From Euonymus europaeus (taxonomy: Eukaryota; Streptophyta; Magnoliopsida; Celastrales; Celastraceae), in NCBI GenBank assembly GCA_963580455.1, contig OY756970.1, forward strand, positions 5,208,001 through 5,272,000: 64,000 bases of DNA, read 5' to 3'. Positions 34,214 through 46,292 of this stretch are shown here, one piece after another (position 1 is the stretch's first letter; each line of letters starts with the position of its first letter). The notes beneath the pieces are model-generated. The model ran no database searches. It worked only from the letters and a program-made list of their open reading frames with translations, and was not told the origin of the DNA. The translations under genes were made by a program, and so were the position numbers.

Positions 34214-34585
34214 TGTTGAATTAATAATCTGCCGACAGTAGTTGGTAGATTATATTATTAAAATAAAGTTGATTTGACATGTGGTTTATTATATTAATTT
34301 GAATTATTGTAACGGTTATCTCAGGATATGATTTATAGGGTCCTGTTCCTATTAATTATACTGATAATTTGGTTTTGGTCCCTGAGGATGAATTATTAGT
34401 TTTTCTATAAGTATGGTTCTAATCCTATTGTTAGATCATAACTTGAAAAACATAAAGGATTCTATTCTTGGAAGATCATAACCAACGGGTGATCCAACAA
34501 TTGAAGAAACTCTATGGATCAAGGTATGTTCTTCATTTATGTTTATGATCTGGCATTAGATCCTCTGTGGAATTAAGTTTTAACA
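34214..34585 (+). repeat. 5' LTR of the copia element
   Basis: It begins TGTTGAATTAATAATCTGCC and ends TTTTAACA. It matches 40473-40844 with seven mismatches and no gap. TATA-like 'tttctataagtatgg' lies inside. Confidence 0.95.
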
Positions 34586-34586
34586 A

Positions 34587-34600
34587 TTGGTATCGGAGGC
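34587..34600 (+). other. Primer-binding site of the copia element
   Basis: TTGGTATCGGAGGC directly after the 5' LTR resembles the plant initiator tRNA-Met site TGGTATCAGAGC, with a G for A change. Confidence 0.8.
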
Positions 34601-36116
34601 CGTTATGCTAGATTATCAGTTGAGCTCTCTGAATATTCTCAAATTTATGTTGTTGATCCGAAAGAAGAAAAAGAAAGAAAAAAAAAATAATTTGTGCTTG
34701 ATCAAGGCTACCCGATCCAGTGATTGGGGAAGCCAAAATCAAGTTTCTCTGGATCAAGATTCAAGAGTTGAGTTCCTGCCTCTCTGTCATCAAAAATTTG
34801 ACAGAAATCATCACCGAATTCCGGTGAACTACATGAAACTCGAAGAACAAACTTCTGTTTTGATATGTTTTTGTGTTTTCTGGGTTATATATTGTGGCTT
34901 TTATGACTTTGTTATCTCTGCTGCTTGAAATCGCCGGTAAAGGCGCTGGTTTTAAGGGCGGCGGCCGGGGTAAAACCCACAAAGCCGATCCGCTTGATCT
35001 GTTGGTTCAGCCACCGAAAAAAAATTGTTTTTCTGATACAGACCAAGTTGGAGCGTTTTTTCTGCTATGGAAGACGCCGGAAAAGGCAGCCGCGCCACCT
35101 GCGGCTTCCCTGCCTGCGCAGTTGCAAAAATTGACGGGTGAAGAAGACAGGTCGCGTGACCCGTCTGTCTTCAACTCAATTCTTTGGATAATGGGCCAGC
35201 AATTCCATTTCGGGCTAAATCTAATTCTTGGGCTTCAATGCATAATGGGCCAAAAATCAATTAAAATGAATTGTTTGTGTTTTGGGCCGGTTAAACTTTT
35301 GGGCTTCAATAAACATTTGGCCCGTTAACTAACTTAAGTTTTATTGCATTTTGGGCCATTCACATCTTTTGGGTTGTAAGGACTTTTGGGCCGGCTAAAC
35401 TCTTTTGGGCTAACTTGGATTAATTTCATTTGGGAATCATTTGTTTCAATAATTTGGATTAAAATGATTTATTTAAATTAATCTTATGTTAAACTCAATT
35501 ACGTAGACTTTAATTAAATTAGACCATAAGGATATTGGGGCTAATTTTTATTTATGGGCTCACCTTTATGCTTTTATTTATTGTGCAATTTATTTTGTAA
35601 TTTTAATTGCTATAAATTTTCATTAAAGTCTACAATAATTATAAGGGCCATATGGGCTGGCAACTTCGTCTGATATTTCAGATAAATGGATTGATATAAT
35701 ATGTTGCCAAAGTAGCCTCTGTTGTGTTGATTTGTTTATTTATGAAATATTAAGATGAGTGTATTATTATTCATGCGAATAATGATCGGCCCAAAGGAAG
35801 ATTATTGTTTGGCCGAATAATAGATACACTTGTGATAATAAATATGTGACGGTTATCAAGTTTACCATGTGGGTAATAGGTCGGCCCAAAGGAAGGCTTA
35901 TTGCTTGACAGGATTTACTGTCAATATTTGATTATTGCATTGAGAGTACCATTTGCAGTTGATTTTTATGTCCAAAGGCAATTTATCAATGTTGCACTCG
36001 GTATCTTGTTATATGCCCATTATTTATGTTCATGTTATGTAAATTATTACATTTAATTATGTTTTGTTTATAACATGAAATTACTGTGAGCTTATTATGT
36101 ATGTATTCCTTGTTCA

Positions 36117-39100
36117 GTATCTGCAAATGTTACAAATGTTTCTGCCAATATCAATTCAGTTCCTGTGCTTAACGGCGCAAACTTTAAGGTATGGAAAGAA
36201 ATGGTTTTAACCGTTCTCGGTTGTATGGATCTTGACCTTGCACTTCGGACAGAACGTCCTCCTACTCTCACTGATACTAGTTCCCCTGAGGTTAAACGGG
36301 ACTATGAGAGGTGGGACCGTTCTAATCGCATGAGTGTCATGATCATGAAGCTTTCCATTCCTGAAGAATTCAGGGGCAATGTGCCTGAGGAAAATGCTAA
36401 AACGTTCCTGGCGGACATTGAAAAGCTTTTCGTTAAAAATGAAAAAGCTGAAACAAGTACTCTTTTGAGTAATCTTGTTTCAATGAAGTACAATGGTCGC
36501 GGGAATGTAAGGGAGTACATCATGAAGATGTCCAATCTCACCACAAAACTGAAAGCACATAAGTTAGAGCTGTCTGATGACTTGCTCGTGCATTTGGTTC
36601 TTATCTCTCTTCCTGCACAATTCAGTCAACTAAAAGTGAGCTATAACACCCAACCGGTGAAATGGTCACTGAATGAGCTTATAGCTTAATGTGTGCAAGA
36701 AGAGGAAAGATTTCAGGGTGATAAGATATCTAACAGTGCTCATTTGGCATCTTCCTCAACGGGCAAGAAAAGAAAATGGCCTAAGAAGAAGGAAACTGCA
36801 GTTGGGACACATCTCAATTTAGTTTGTTCTGAAGTTAATTTAGCTTCTGTACCAAAATACACTTGGTGGGTAGATACTAGTGCAACTACTCACATAAGTG
36901 TATCTCCACAGGATTGCCTGTGGAGCCGACTGCCAATTGATGCTGAAAGATTCATCTATGTGGGCGATGGCAAAAGGGTAGCAGTGGAGGCAATAGCTAC
37001 TTTTAAATTATCTTTCAAAACTGGTTGCATTTTGAATTTAGAAGAGACTTATGTTGTACCGTCATTTAGACGGAAATTTATTTCTGTTTCCAGTTTGGAC
37101 AAACTTGGGTATATTTGTTCTTTTGGAGATGGTAAATTTAGTCTTTTTGAAAATTCATCTTTAATTGCTACTGGTATTTTGATTGATAATCTTTATATGT
37201 TAAATACTATTGTCCCATTACATGAAACATTGCATGCTCATTCAAGTGGTACAAAACGGAAATTGACTACTGAAGATTCTTTAATGTTATGGCATAAGCG
37301 TTTGGGTAATATCTCTAAACAAAGAATTGACAGGCTTGTGTCAGATGGAATTCTTCATTCCCTTGACTCAACGGACTTTCACGTCTGCGTCGCATGTATA
37401 AAGGGAAAACAGACAAACCTAAGGAAATTAGGTGCCAAGAGGAGTTCAGGTGTCTTAGAATTGATTCATACTGATATATGTGGTCCATTCCCTAAAGCTT
37501 CATGGAATGGTCAACAATATTTTATCACATTCATAGACGATTTCTCCCGTTATGGGTACTTATATTTAATCCATGAGAAGTCTCAATCACTGGATATGTT
37601 CAAGGCTTATAAAGCTGAAGTTGAAAATCAACTTGGCAAAAGCATAAAAGCTGTTAGATCTGACCGTGGTGGTGAATACTACGGTAGATATGATGGATCA
37701 GGTGAACAACGTCCAGGACCTTTTGCTAAATTCCTAGAGGAATGTGGAATAGTCCCGCAATACACTATGCCGGGTAACCCTAGCATGAATGGTGTTGCGG
37801 AAAGGCGAAATAGAACACTTAAAGACATGGTAAGAAGTATGATTAGTCATTCTTCTTTACCAGAATCTCTCTGGGGAGACGCACTCAAGACTGCAGTTTA
37901 TATCCTTAATCGGGTTCCTAGCAAAGCAGTAGCTAAAACACCTTATGAGCAATGGTTAGGCAAAAAGCCTAGCATAAGACATTTGCACATTTGGGGATGT
38001 CCAGCTGAGGCAAGGCCATACAGGCCGAACGAAAGGAAATTGGACTCCAAAACTGTTAGCTGCTATTTTGTTGGATACTCTGAAAGGTCAAGAGGTTTCA
38101 AATTCTATGATCCCTCTACTAGGTCATTTTTCGAGACGGGAAATGCGAGATTTTTTGAGGATGTTGAGTTTGGGGGGGAAGATAAAATAAGAGATGTTGT
38201 CTTTGAAGATGAATTTATTTCTCTTCCTATTGTTGCTATTGACAATGATCAGCTTATGTTTCCTGACATTGTTCAAGATGCAAATCCGGAAAATCAAGAC
38301 AACACTGAGGAACTTCCCATCCAAAATGAAGAAATTGCTCCACAAGAGCAAACTCAACAACCTCAAGAACAAATGCCATTAAGAAGATCCAATAGAGAAA
38401 GGAGAAATGCTATTTCAGATGATTATATTGTCTTTCTCCAAGAACATGAGTTTGATATAGGAGTGGAAGATGATCCAATCACTTTCACTCAAGCCAAACA
38501 AAGTTCTAATTCTCAAAAGTGGATTGATGCTATGAATGATGAGATGAAATCCATGAAAGACAATGATGTTTGGGATCTTGTCGAATTGCCTACAGGTTCG
38601 AAACCCATTGGTTGTAAATGGATATTTAAAACCAAAAGGGATTCAAAAGGCAATATCGAGAGATATAAGGCTCGTCTAGTCGCTAAGGGTTTCACTCAAA
38701 AGGAAGGCATTGATTATAAAGAAACTTTCTCTCCAGTTTCACTGAAAGATTCTTTTAGGATTATAATGGCATTCGTGGCTCATTTTAATATGGAGCTACA
38801 TCAGATGGATGTAAAGACTGTGTTTCTAAATGGTGACATTGATGAAACAATCTATATGGTACAGCCAGAAAATTTTGTATCAGGTAATTCAAATAATCTG
38901 GTCTGTAAATTGAAGAAATCCATCTATGGTCTCAAACAGGCTTCTCGTCAGTGGTATCACAAGTTTCATCAAGTTATTCTCTCATTTGGTTTTGAGGTAA
39001 ACTTGGTTGATGACTGTGTTTATCATAAGTTCAGTGGGAGTAAATTCATTTTCTTGGTGTTATATGTCGATGATATACTACTGGCAAGTAGTGATATAGG

Positions 39101-40055
39101 CTTATTGCACGAAACCAAGAGATTTCTGACAAAGAAATTTGAAATGAAAGATCTTGGTGACGCCTCTTTTGTATTAGGTATTCAGATACATCGGGATCGT
39201 TCTCGAGATATTCTTGGATTATCACAAAAGAGCTATATCGAAAGAATTCTTAAGAGATTCGGCATGAAGGATTGTGCACCAGGAAATACACCCATTGCTA
39301 AGGGAGACAAATTTAGTCTCAATTAGTGCCCCAAAAATCAAATGAAAATTAAGGAGATGCAAAAGAATCCTTACGCATCTGCTGTAGGGAGTCTTATGTA
39401 TGCCCAAGTATGTACGCGTCCGGACATTGCGTTCATAGTTGGCATGTTGGGCAGATATTTGTGTAATCCTGGAATGGATCATTGGAAAGCAGCCAAACGG
39501 GTTATGCGGTACTTACAGAGAACAAAGGACTACATGCTCACTTATCAGAAATCAGAGAATTTAGAGATCATTGGATACTCTGATTCTGATTTTGCTGGAT
39601 GCCTGGATAGTAAAAAATCCACAACTGGCTATATTTATTTGTTGGCTGGAGGAGCTGTTTCATGGAAAAGTGCCAAACAGGCACTTATAGCTTCTTCCAC
39701 TATGGAAGCAGAGTTTATAGCTTGTTATGAGGCATCATGTTATGGAAAATGGCTACGGAATTTTATCACAGGGCTGCGTATTATGGACAGCATTGAAAGG
39801 CCAGTAAAGATATACTGTGATAATAATTCGGCTGTGCTATTTTCAAACAACAATAGAAGCTCTTCGAAGTCAAGACACATTGACATTAAGTTTCTTGTTG
39901 TTAAAGAAAGAGTTCAGAATCGTCAAATATGTATAGAACATATTGGTACAAACTCCATGATAGCAGATCCACTCACTAAGGGTTTAACACCCAAGGTCTT
40001 TCATGAGCATGTTGCTCATATGGGTGTTTTACAGTTTGATGATGTACTGGTTTAG
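36117..40055 (+). pseudogene. Copia gag-pol polyprotein with two stops
   Basis: One frame runs from about 36090 to 40055, broken by TAA at 36687-36689 (end of the gag core) and TAG at 39324-39326 (between RT and RNase H). No in-frame ATG precedes the gag homology (VSANVTNVSANINSVPVLNG). Domains in order: gag (36165-36686); a Lys-rich linker where the CCHC zinc knuckle should be but is missing; protease [12 protein letters not shown] (Asp kept, usual Gly changed); pre-integrase [12 protein letters not shown] (zinc His replaced by Asn); integrase with HTDICGP, RSDRGGE and NGVAERRN (DDE kept); RT with [24 protein letters not shown] and LYVDDILLA; RNase H with YSDSDFAG, STMEAEFIA and DPLTKGL. Full copia length, but inactive as given. 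Confidence 0.93.
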
Positions 40056-40460
40056 TGGGAGTGTTTTGTATTGCATTTGTTTTATGTTCTAAGTTTTTCT
40101 GCAGAATAAACATTTTGTTTCTACATTCTGAACATTTGTGAACTTCCAAATTGCGGTAATGCATTAAGTTTGTGGAAGATAAAGTTGATCTCTATTCGGT
40201 TAAAGGAGGACCAGTTGGAAACATGCATGATAAAGATTACATTGCATGTGTTTCCATGCTTCATAACCATATTTGATCTATGTCATTGGATATGTCAGTA
40301 TGTGTGACCATTGATGGGTCTAGTTACGAATAAATGTGACGAAGGCTGCTTTGATCTCATGCTAATATATTTGATGGACCAGATTGTAACGGTTTCAAGA
40401 AAAGATAGCCTTTGGTGCACACTTCGGATACACAATATTATTCAAGATTAACATATAGCC

Positions 40461-40472
40461 CAAGTGGGAGAT
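40461..40472 (+). other. Polypurine tract of the copia element
   Basis: 'caagtgggagat' directly before the 3' LTR is the expected plus-strand primer site. Confidence 0.75.
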
Positions 40473-40844
40473 TGTTGAATTAATAATCTGCCGACAGTAG
40501 TCGGTAGATTATATTATTAAAATAAAGTTGATTTGACATGTGGGCTATTATATTAATTTGAATTATTGTGACGGTTATCTCAGGATAGGATTTATAGGGT
40601 CCTGTTCCTATTAATTATACTGATAATTTGGTTTTGGTCCCTGAGGATGAATTATTAGTTTTTCTATAAGTATGGTTCTAATCCTATTGTTAGATCATAA
40701 CTTGAAAAACATAAAGGATTCTATTCTTGGAAGATCATAACCAACGGGTGATCCAACAATTGAAGAAACTCTATGGATCAATGTATGTTCTTCATTTATG
40801 TTTATGATCTGGCATTAGATCCTCTGTGGAATTAAATTTTAACA
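40473..40844 (+). repeat. 3' LTR of the copia element
   Basis: It pairs with 34214-34585 and is followed by the GATTG duplication. Confidence 0.95.
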
Positions 40845-40849
40845 GATTG

Positions 40850-41330
40850 ATGAGATTCAATTCCAACTGGATAAAAGGTAACTTTGTTGTTGATGGTTCA
40901 TCTCAGAGAAACTTTTGTGTATGGAGATAGGAATTTCTGATTGGGATAAAGAGGAATTTTATTTTCAGTCTTGTATGGGTGAGCAAATTTGGTTGATGTT
41001 GTTTCAAAAAAAAAAAAAAAAAAACTTCGTTATTGTTGTTGTGTATGTTTGACCGAATTATTCGCAATTTCTTCATCCTTAGTTAGACAGTGAGGGGAAA
41101 GTTTAATCTGCACCTTTGTTTACCAGGAATGGCACATCGCAGTGAGAGTACACTTAAAAGGCAGCGCTTACGCTTCTGTTTACGCCGAAAGATCACTCGA
41201 ATGCTAAGCTATATACACATAAAGAAAGCACAACTATCATGGTGCATGAGGCAATTCATTCAAATGAAATGTATTTCTCATTTCTGACTAGACAGACCTA
41301 AAAACTGTCATTGTGCTTTGGGAATACAGT
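40850..41330. other. Region between the copia element and the PS1-like gene
   Basis: No gene seen. It has an A-run at about 41006-41025. The 3' UTR of the minus-strand PS1-like gene should lie in its right part. Confidence 0.5.
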
Positions 41331-44300
41331 TTACATGGTTGGGTTGACTGTAACTGATCTGTCCATATGGAGCAGAATGAGTTTCAAACCCTTTGCACTT
41401 TCTCCCAAGGACGAATTCTTGAAAGGATATCGACAGTATCTCTCCTTCAAAACTACATCGTCTAAGACTGACCAAGTCTGGCCCCTAGGAGAACTGTTAG
41501 ACCACAAGAACCTTTCAGAGAAGGGATTCACCAGACTGTCTCGGAATTCCTGGGCTGTCTCACAGATCAAACCCTGCAACAAATATAATGAAAATCCAAA
41601 CTTACGATTTTGTCTGGGAGACAGAGAGAAAGAGGGGAGATAGAGAGAGAGAGGATCACCTCTGCCATAGCTTTGATCTTCAATGTAACGTTATTACTTA
41701 GAAGTGCTACCTCCTGTCCATCATTCTTCATTTTTCTGAGCTGAAGAGCGTAGTCAAGGATATGGTCCTCTGCGGTGGGGTAAACAATTTTCTTTAAGAT
41801 TCCATGAATAGAAAATGGCACTGAGCTTGTTGTCGCACAAGAAAACGACCCATGACCTCCCTCGCTGAATTGAGGCTGAGAAGAAGCAGGAGGGGTTGGA
41901 GCCACTGGCCATCCCTTCTCCACTGAGCTCTGGAGGTGAATCCACCATTTTGTTTTGACCATGCACTCTTCAATCCATTCTAACACAGAAGAAGCTTCTG
42001 TTCTTCTGAAGATACTGCATATCTTCAAGCAATCTAGCTCCTTAATGACTAATGTTATAAGAGAGTTGGCAATTATTAGCAAGGATGATGATTGAAGGAA
42101 AAATTACAGTCAGATTGAAATCAGGCCAGGAAAGATAAAAGAAGCTTTTCAACACAATTACCAATTCTTGGAATGATCAACTGAGTGCCTTTAAGACCTT
42201 GCAAAAGCTGTAATGACTTCCGCTCACCTTTCTCTAGAAGAGAAGTAGTGTCTACTACCATAGTCCATCTCTTTTTTCCTTCGCCAGCAGGGTTTTTCTG
42301 CAAACAGAAATTCAGTTTTCTTGCCTATCGAAAAGCCTTATTTTAATATCCTATCAATGAATACGTTCCTGATTAGTTACCAAAATCATGCAACTTACTT
42401 TCTCAACTGTTTGAATACCCTTAATAGATTCGCTGCTGCTTCTAGAAACAGTGGAGACCAAAGAGTCAGGTCTGCTCTTGCCTGTGGTTACAGGTTGAAA
42501 TGGCATCGGTTCCACATTTTTCTTCATTGCCGTCGTCTTCTTTTCTTGAATTAGAGAGGTGCATTTTGCTGATTTCTGATGCTGGAGTTTAGGTGTCTCG
42601 TTCTCTCTGTCTGAGAAGGTTATCATGCCATTCTTTTCATGCTGAATATTGGGGCTCATTGCAACCTTTGAAGAGGATGTTGAATTAGATAACTTGGATA
42701 TCTTGATTTCTTCAAGACTACCCTTCTCATTCGGGGACCTGAACAGAAGAAGAGTGTTAGGGGTGAAATTTTCCTTTTCTGGGGTGAAATTTTCTTCTTT
42801 TATCCCCTCTAAACTGAAAAGGTGAGCTTCCTTTATTGTTTTACTTTTAATATCTACATTTTGCAGCCCCACTTCATTATCGACGCCAGCATCTATGATC
42901 TGTTTTCCTTGCCTATATGTTTGGATTTCAACAGAAGCAAGTGTACCTCTTCTGAACCAAATGCTACGCAAGCTAGATTTTTTCTCTGTTCCTGCAGAGC
43001 ATTCCTTGTTTTCTACTTCAGATGGTCCAGCCGCAACAGAAGTTTGAGGAGCGTCACTTTCTTTGTTATCTACAATATCTGAGAGAGCTTCACCAACAGA
43101 AAAGGCGAAGTTCACAGGGTCTGTTGCAAGGGTTACATAGCAGGGGCTCTCAAATTTTATTTGTCCGAGGTCTGCTGCTGATAGGATGCTTTGGTTTCCA
43201 GCTTCTTCCAGTAAATCAGTTGCCAAATTGCAGTCATTTTCCTCTGCATCAAAAGATTTCAGGCCTACCATGAGGTTCAATTTCTGGTCACCAGTGCAGC
43301 TATCTTGATTTCCTCTTTCAAGAAGCGGCTGCAATAGAGAGAGGGATTGAGGGATCTGGTTTTCTTTGTTAGATTGATCAGTTTTGGCCTCTGACGGAAC
43401 TTCCTCAACTGGCAAAGCAAAGTCTTCTTTCAAAGCACCCATTTCTTTGGTTGCTTTAAGTGTTTCTTGCACTTGATGCAATCCAACTTCTTTCACGGAG
43501 AGTGAAGAATCCGAGTTTGAGATATCAATTTTACTTTCAGTTCCTAAAATAGATTTATCCATGCTTTTTTTAGCTGATATTACTTCTGCCAAGGGATGAT
43601 ATTGTGGGATCTGGTTATTTTTGTTGACTTCTTGATTTTCACTCTCACAAATGACTTGCTCAACAGGCGCAGATGAAGTAACCAAATCAGTCCCAGAAGT
43701 CCCAAAACTAGTGCTCATGATACTCCTCACCACATGATCCTTTTGTAATGGGCTCTCACCATCTTCTTGGCCAGAAAATGCATCACAGTTCATGCTTTCT
43801 GCCAGCAGAGATGCAGATGATATGACTTTCTTCAGACATGATTCTGAATCCTCGAGAGGAAACACCAACTCCAATCCCTCCAAAGTCATATCTAATGACT
43901 GAATGTCTTCATATGTAGCTGTCATGCCCTGCATAACCCAATGATAAATATGTAATTCGTATAAGTAGTACGTCAATATACTTTCTCCCATCTATATTCC
44001 TAATCTTGCATAATATATTATAACCGGACATGTCTTTTCAGCCTTTCGGAACAGTGAGAGTTCCTCTTTCACACCAACAAGTTTACTTTCAAGTGGCAGA
44101 GAAATCTCTGGATATCATTCAAACAACAATAACAAAGAGCAAAACATCAAACCAAGCAAAAATTTCGAAACATACTCTACCCACCCCTATAGCCCCTTAT
44201 CTTTAAATTTCTTCATATAAAGTTTTACCTGATATGTTTGGACTGCTCCCTCCACCATCACTGACTCATTCAACAAAGAATATTCATTCTACTCACAAGG

Positions 44301-45533
44301 CCAAAAAAGAAAAAAAATCATCAAGAATCACTAGCCAAGTTGCCCCTCGAAACAATGGCTTAAATGTAAAGAAATGGTATGCCATATTTTATGATAAGTA
44401 TTACCTTACAATTATCATCCTCTGATCCTTCGACTATCAATATAGTTGATCCTGCAACATCTTTGTCTGGGAGGGGCAGAGACTTCTCATCCTACATTGT
44501 GGACCAGGGAAAGAATTAGAAGAAAAAAAATCAGTAACAATTACACAATCACCTTGTGAACATTCTATGAAGCACTAATAAAAGCAGACAGTCTCACATG
44601 AAACATTGCAAATTCTTTCCCTCCTTCAACCACCGTATTCCCTTTTTCCTCTTCTTCCTCTTCCTCTTCTTCTTGTTCTTGTTCTTGTTCTTGTTTTTGT
44701 TCTTGTTCTTGTTGTTGTTGTTCTTCTTCTTCTTCTTTATCTTCAGTCATTGACATGTCCAGAGATGACATAAATGGGTTTTCTATGTCATAAGCACGGT
44801 TCAGAGGAACCCAATGCAATCTGTAGACCCTGGTTGACCCACCAACCCTTATTGTATCACCCTCATGAAGTTTCACAAGAACCCCAGGGTCGATCCTGGT
44901 TCCCGAAATCCAGGTGCCATGAACTACGGAAGAAACAGTGACACATCAAGAATCCAAACCATTAAATTGCGATTGAAGGACTAAAAAGAAAATTAAGGTA
45001 CAAGAACATGATAGGGACTTATCAAGCCCCCGAACCAGAGATTACACCCCCAGAAAAATGGATGAGTCCGAAAAGAAGAGGAAATAACGTGGAGTGGCCA
45101 GTGGTTTGAATCAAGAACGAACACAAGAAATTCAACGAAAATAGAAAAGAAGAAAATCAATAAACATCGTATATGTAAGATTACGAGAAATTGAAACTAT
45201 AAAATATAAAGAAATGAATTTACCAGATGACAAATCAACAACTGAGAGCTCTTGCGAGGAAGGGTTCGAGTGGATTTGAAGGTGGAATCTGCTGATACTG
45301 GGATGTGTTAAGACGATATTGCAGTCTGGATGTCGACCAACGATCAAGATCTTTTCAGTTTCTTCACCTAGATTTTCAGAAATTGCAGCGAGCGCGACTG
45401 ATTCAAACCTAGAAATCTCCGGGGGTGGTTTGTTAACGACGAAGATATTTTTGACAATCGCACCGTTCTTTAGCACCGTAAGCACCGGGATCATATTCTC
45501 TTCTTCAGTACTTCTCTCTTTCTCGTCCGCCAT
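41331..45533 (-). CDS. PS1: FHA plus PIN-like domain protein, PARALLEL SPINDLE 1 homologue, seven exons
   Basis: Exons (minus) 45533-45224, 44923-44598, 44491-44405, 43928-42399, 42297-42162, 42048-41660 and 41573-41331 have GT-AG borders and phases that join without a stop to about 1006 residues. An FHA phosphothreonine-binding domain lies at ~35-145 (GRHPDCNIVLTHPSISRFHL, then VVDLSSVHGTWISGTRI and EGDTIRVGGSTRVYRLHWVP). A Glu/Gln-rich tract follows at ~170-200, then a long acidic, Ser-rich disordered middle (exon 4, 510 residues). A PIN-like nuclease-fold domain occupies ~760-990 (KKRWTMVVDTTSLL, LIIPRIVIKELDCLK, YPTAEDHILDYALQL, VALLSNNVTLKIKAMAEGL). This pairing is characteristic of Arabidopsis PS1, needed for spindle orientation in male meiosis II, whose loss gives unreduced pollen. 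The order of domains and the HWVPLNRAYDIENPF segment support the match. Shorter than I recall for the Arabidopsis protein. No damage seen. Confidence 0.88.
44640..44745 (-). repeat. GAA/CAA-rich coding simple repeat
   Basis: An imperfect trinucleotide run within exon 2 of the PS1-like gene codes for alternating Gln/Glu and then poly-Glu right after the FHA domain. The frame is kept. Length is likely variable between individuals. Confidence 0.85.
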
Positions 45534-45976
45534 TGAATTTCTTGAGAGAGGGAGAGAGAGCAGCAAATGTTGCGGCGGGCTTGTTTGTTTGGCTCGGAGA
45601 AGGTGAACGGGATTTTGATCGTGATTTTAAAATTTTTGAAAAATGTGACCGTTGGAATATTGTTGTAGTCACATCAACGGTCCCGTTACGAGCGGGGTCC
45701 ATCCGTTATGCAATTAACAGTGTTCTTAATTATCAAGAATCTGGATGGCAAGCGATAAATAAACATCAAAATTATATTTTATATTATATTGATAAAAGTA
45801 ATTTTAATCTTTAATATGTAATAACCACACTTTGGTACGGTAACATTGTCTTGTCTGTTCAAAAAAAAAAAAAAATCATTATCCCATAAATTATTTTTAG
45901 CCATTATTTATTATTCTGATGCAAGGGGATAGCATAAGCAAATAAAAAACAAAGACAAAAGTGGATTGTTGGATTG
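45534..45976 (-). promoter_or_regulatory. Presumed upstream region of the PS1-like gene
   Basis: It holds a GA-rich 5' leader ('gagagagggagagagagcagc' type on the plus strand) just upstream of the ATG. No convincing TATA box. It is bounded 450 bp upstream by the young copia element, which therefore lies close to the promoter. Confidence 0.4.
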
Positions 45977-45981
45977 GTTAA

Positions 45982-46180
45982 TGTTGAAGATTACCATAAT
46001 TATCTCCTAATTAATTGTAATTAGACGTGATAGAATTCATTCCTGTAATCATGTGATTTACCATACTTATCACTTACCATACTTATCACTTCCTATACTT
46101 TAGGATTGTAACGTGGGCTATTAAAGTCATGCATTGTGATAATGAGAAAGTAAGACAGTAAACGTATCCTTCTTTCTTCA
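45982..46180 (+). repeat. 5' LTR of the young copia element
   Basis: It begins TGTTGAAGATTACCATAATT and ends TTCTTTCTTCA. It contains a doubled 'accatacttatcactt'. It is identical to the 3' copy except 'aaacgtatcc' against 'aaacctatcc'. Confidence 0.95.
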
Positions 46181-46192
46181 TGGTATCGGAGC
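46181..46192 (+). other. Primer-binding site of the young copia element
   Basis: TGGTATCGGAGC follows the 5' LTR without a gap; complementary to the initiator tRNA-Met 3' end with one difference from the usual site. Confidence 0.85.
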
Positions 46193-46292
46193 ATTCTGAT
46201 CCTCCATATCTGAACCCAATTAACCCGAAACCCTACCTTTTGTTTTATCACTTCCACAGCAGCCTTCCACATCTGTAACCCAGTACCCTATT

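Larger units (their letters stand above)
34214..40844 (+). mobile_element. Ty1/copia retrotransposon, full length
   Basis: Two 372-bp LTRs flank a 5.9-kb interior containing PBS, long leader, gag, protease, integrase, reverse transcriptase and RNase H in the copia order (integrase before RT), and a polypurine tract. The target duplication GATTG is at 34209-34213 and 40845-40849. LTRs differ at seven positions by my count (about 98 % identical), so insertion was fairly recent. In-frame stops and lost residues make it non-autonomous today. Confidence 0.95.

Noticed and set aside
34873..35328. 151-codon ORF in the copia leader
   Set aside because: No homology to a gag or pol domain; composition reflects the GC-rich leader. 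It could be looked at again if transcripts show a leader ORF.
44234..44425. 63-codon plus-strand ORF in the PS1-like gene
   Set aside because: Falls mostly in an intron on the opposite strand; no domain.
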